Source: Bacteroidota bacterium
GTDB taxonomy: Bacteria; Bacteroidota; Bacteroidia; UKL13-3
NCBI GenBank assembly: GCA_025359805.1
Contig: JANYDU010000050.1
Coordinates: forward strand, 1-64,000
DNA length: 64,000 nt
Reading direction: 5' to 3'
A model generated the notes under the pieces. The model was not told the origin of the DNA. It saw only the letters and a program-made list of their open reading frames with translations, and searched no databases. The number at the start of each line of letters is the position of its first letter. The stretch's first letter is position 1. Of this stretch, positions 63,815 to 64,000 are shown piece after piece. The position numbers were made by a program, and so were the translations under genes.

Positions 63815-64000
63815 ATGAATACGATTATTTCATTTTTAAAGTTGATTCGGTTTAATAATTTGTTGATGATTTTGGCAACATTGGTGATGTCGTATTATTG
63901 TTTAAACGACTACCTTTTATTCTCTGATCTTCTCAACAAAAAATTCTTATTTCTCATCATCGCAACATTACTAACTAGTGCTGGTGGTTATATCATTAAT
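63815..64000 (+). CDS. UbiA family prenyltransferase, N-terminal fragment
   Basis: 62 residues are visible before the window ends. Start MNTIISFLKLIRFNNLLMILATLVMSYYCLNDYLLF, then a hydrophobic stretch ending TLLTSAGGYIIN, which fits the first two helices and the (AGGYIIND)-type first aspartate-rich loop of UbiA prenyltransferases, for example geranylgeranylglycerol-phosphate or menaquinone prenyltransferase. The DxxxD motif itself lies just past the edge. The call depends on the short segment seen. Confidence 0.7.
   Translation, partial: MNTIISFLKLIRFNNLLMILATLVMSYYCLNDYLLFSDLLNKKFLFLIIATLLTSAGGYIIN

Overview
The window looks like chromosomal DNA of an A+T-rich, free-living member of the Bacteroidota, probably a Sphingobacteriia/Chitinophagia-type lineage. 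The evidence is the type IX secretion component SprE/PorW, two secreted proteins with C-terminal type IX sorting domains, DUF2911 and DUF4249 proteins, an F-type ATPase operon that ends at atpG without atpD/atpC, and promoter -7 boxes of the Bacteroidota form TAnnTTTG. There are no rRNA genes, no complete tRNA, no CRISPR array and no insertion sequence.

Layout. 1-441: end of an integrated element (N-terminus of a tyrosine recombinase running off the left edge) next to what looks like a 3' tRNA-Lys fragment and its terminator. 0.46-4.7 kb (minus): lon, a geranylgeranyl-reductase-like flavoprotein and a PduO-type cobalamin adenosyltransferase. 4.8-7.3 kb: a PepSY-like secreted protein and a type IX-secreted M1 aminopeptidase. 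7.3-12.3 kb (minus): sprE/porW overlapping a class A penicillin-binding protein. 12.4-13.9 kb: LytM-type M23 protein, bactofilin, AtpZ/AtpI-like protein. 13.9-20.7 kb: a metallophosphoesterase on the opposite strand, then atpB-E-F-H-A-G with two strong intercistronic hairpins. 20.7-25.9 kb: DEAD-box helicase, then a molybdoenzyme cluster mobA-fdhD-ydeP-like.

26-35 kb: two unknown envelope proteins, a RES/Xre toxin-antitoxin pair, rnpB (RNase P RNA), a cold-shock protein, HEAT-like and DUF2911 proteins, a TPR sensor kinase, threonine aldolase and an aldehyde dehydrogenase. 35.4-42.1 kb: one 2247-residue type IX-secreted surface protein. 42-49.7 kb: msrB, M20 peptidase, an orphan ABC ATPase, a decayed gene, two unknown envelope proteins, an RluA-type pseudouridine synthase, panB and a DUF4249 lipoprotein. 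49.8-55.3 kb: dnaK behind a sigma-54-like promoter, a gene split by a 10-bp repeat expansion, murI and a PhoR/PhoB-like two-component pair. 55.6-64 kb: two Ser/Thr-rich lipoproteins and an HTTM (vitamin K carboxylase-like) membrane protein, an ABC-F ATPase, an SRPBCC protein, dnaX with a probable gamma/tau slippage site, a DUF502 protein and the start of a UbiA-type prenyltransferase.

Most of the window is housekeeping and conserved envelope biology. The best second-look items are the A10 run followed by tandem stops in dnaX, the 10-bp repeat that splits an unknown gene, the sigma-54-like dnaK promoter with repeated upstream sites, the island boundary at the left edge, the hairpins inside the atp operon, and the lipoprotein/HTTM neighbourhood. 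I did not find a clearly new multi-gene system. Gene identities come from motif recognition, not database searches.
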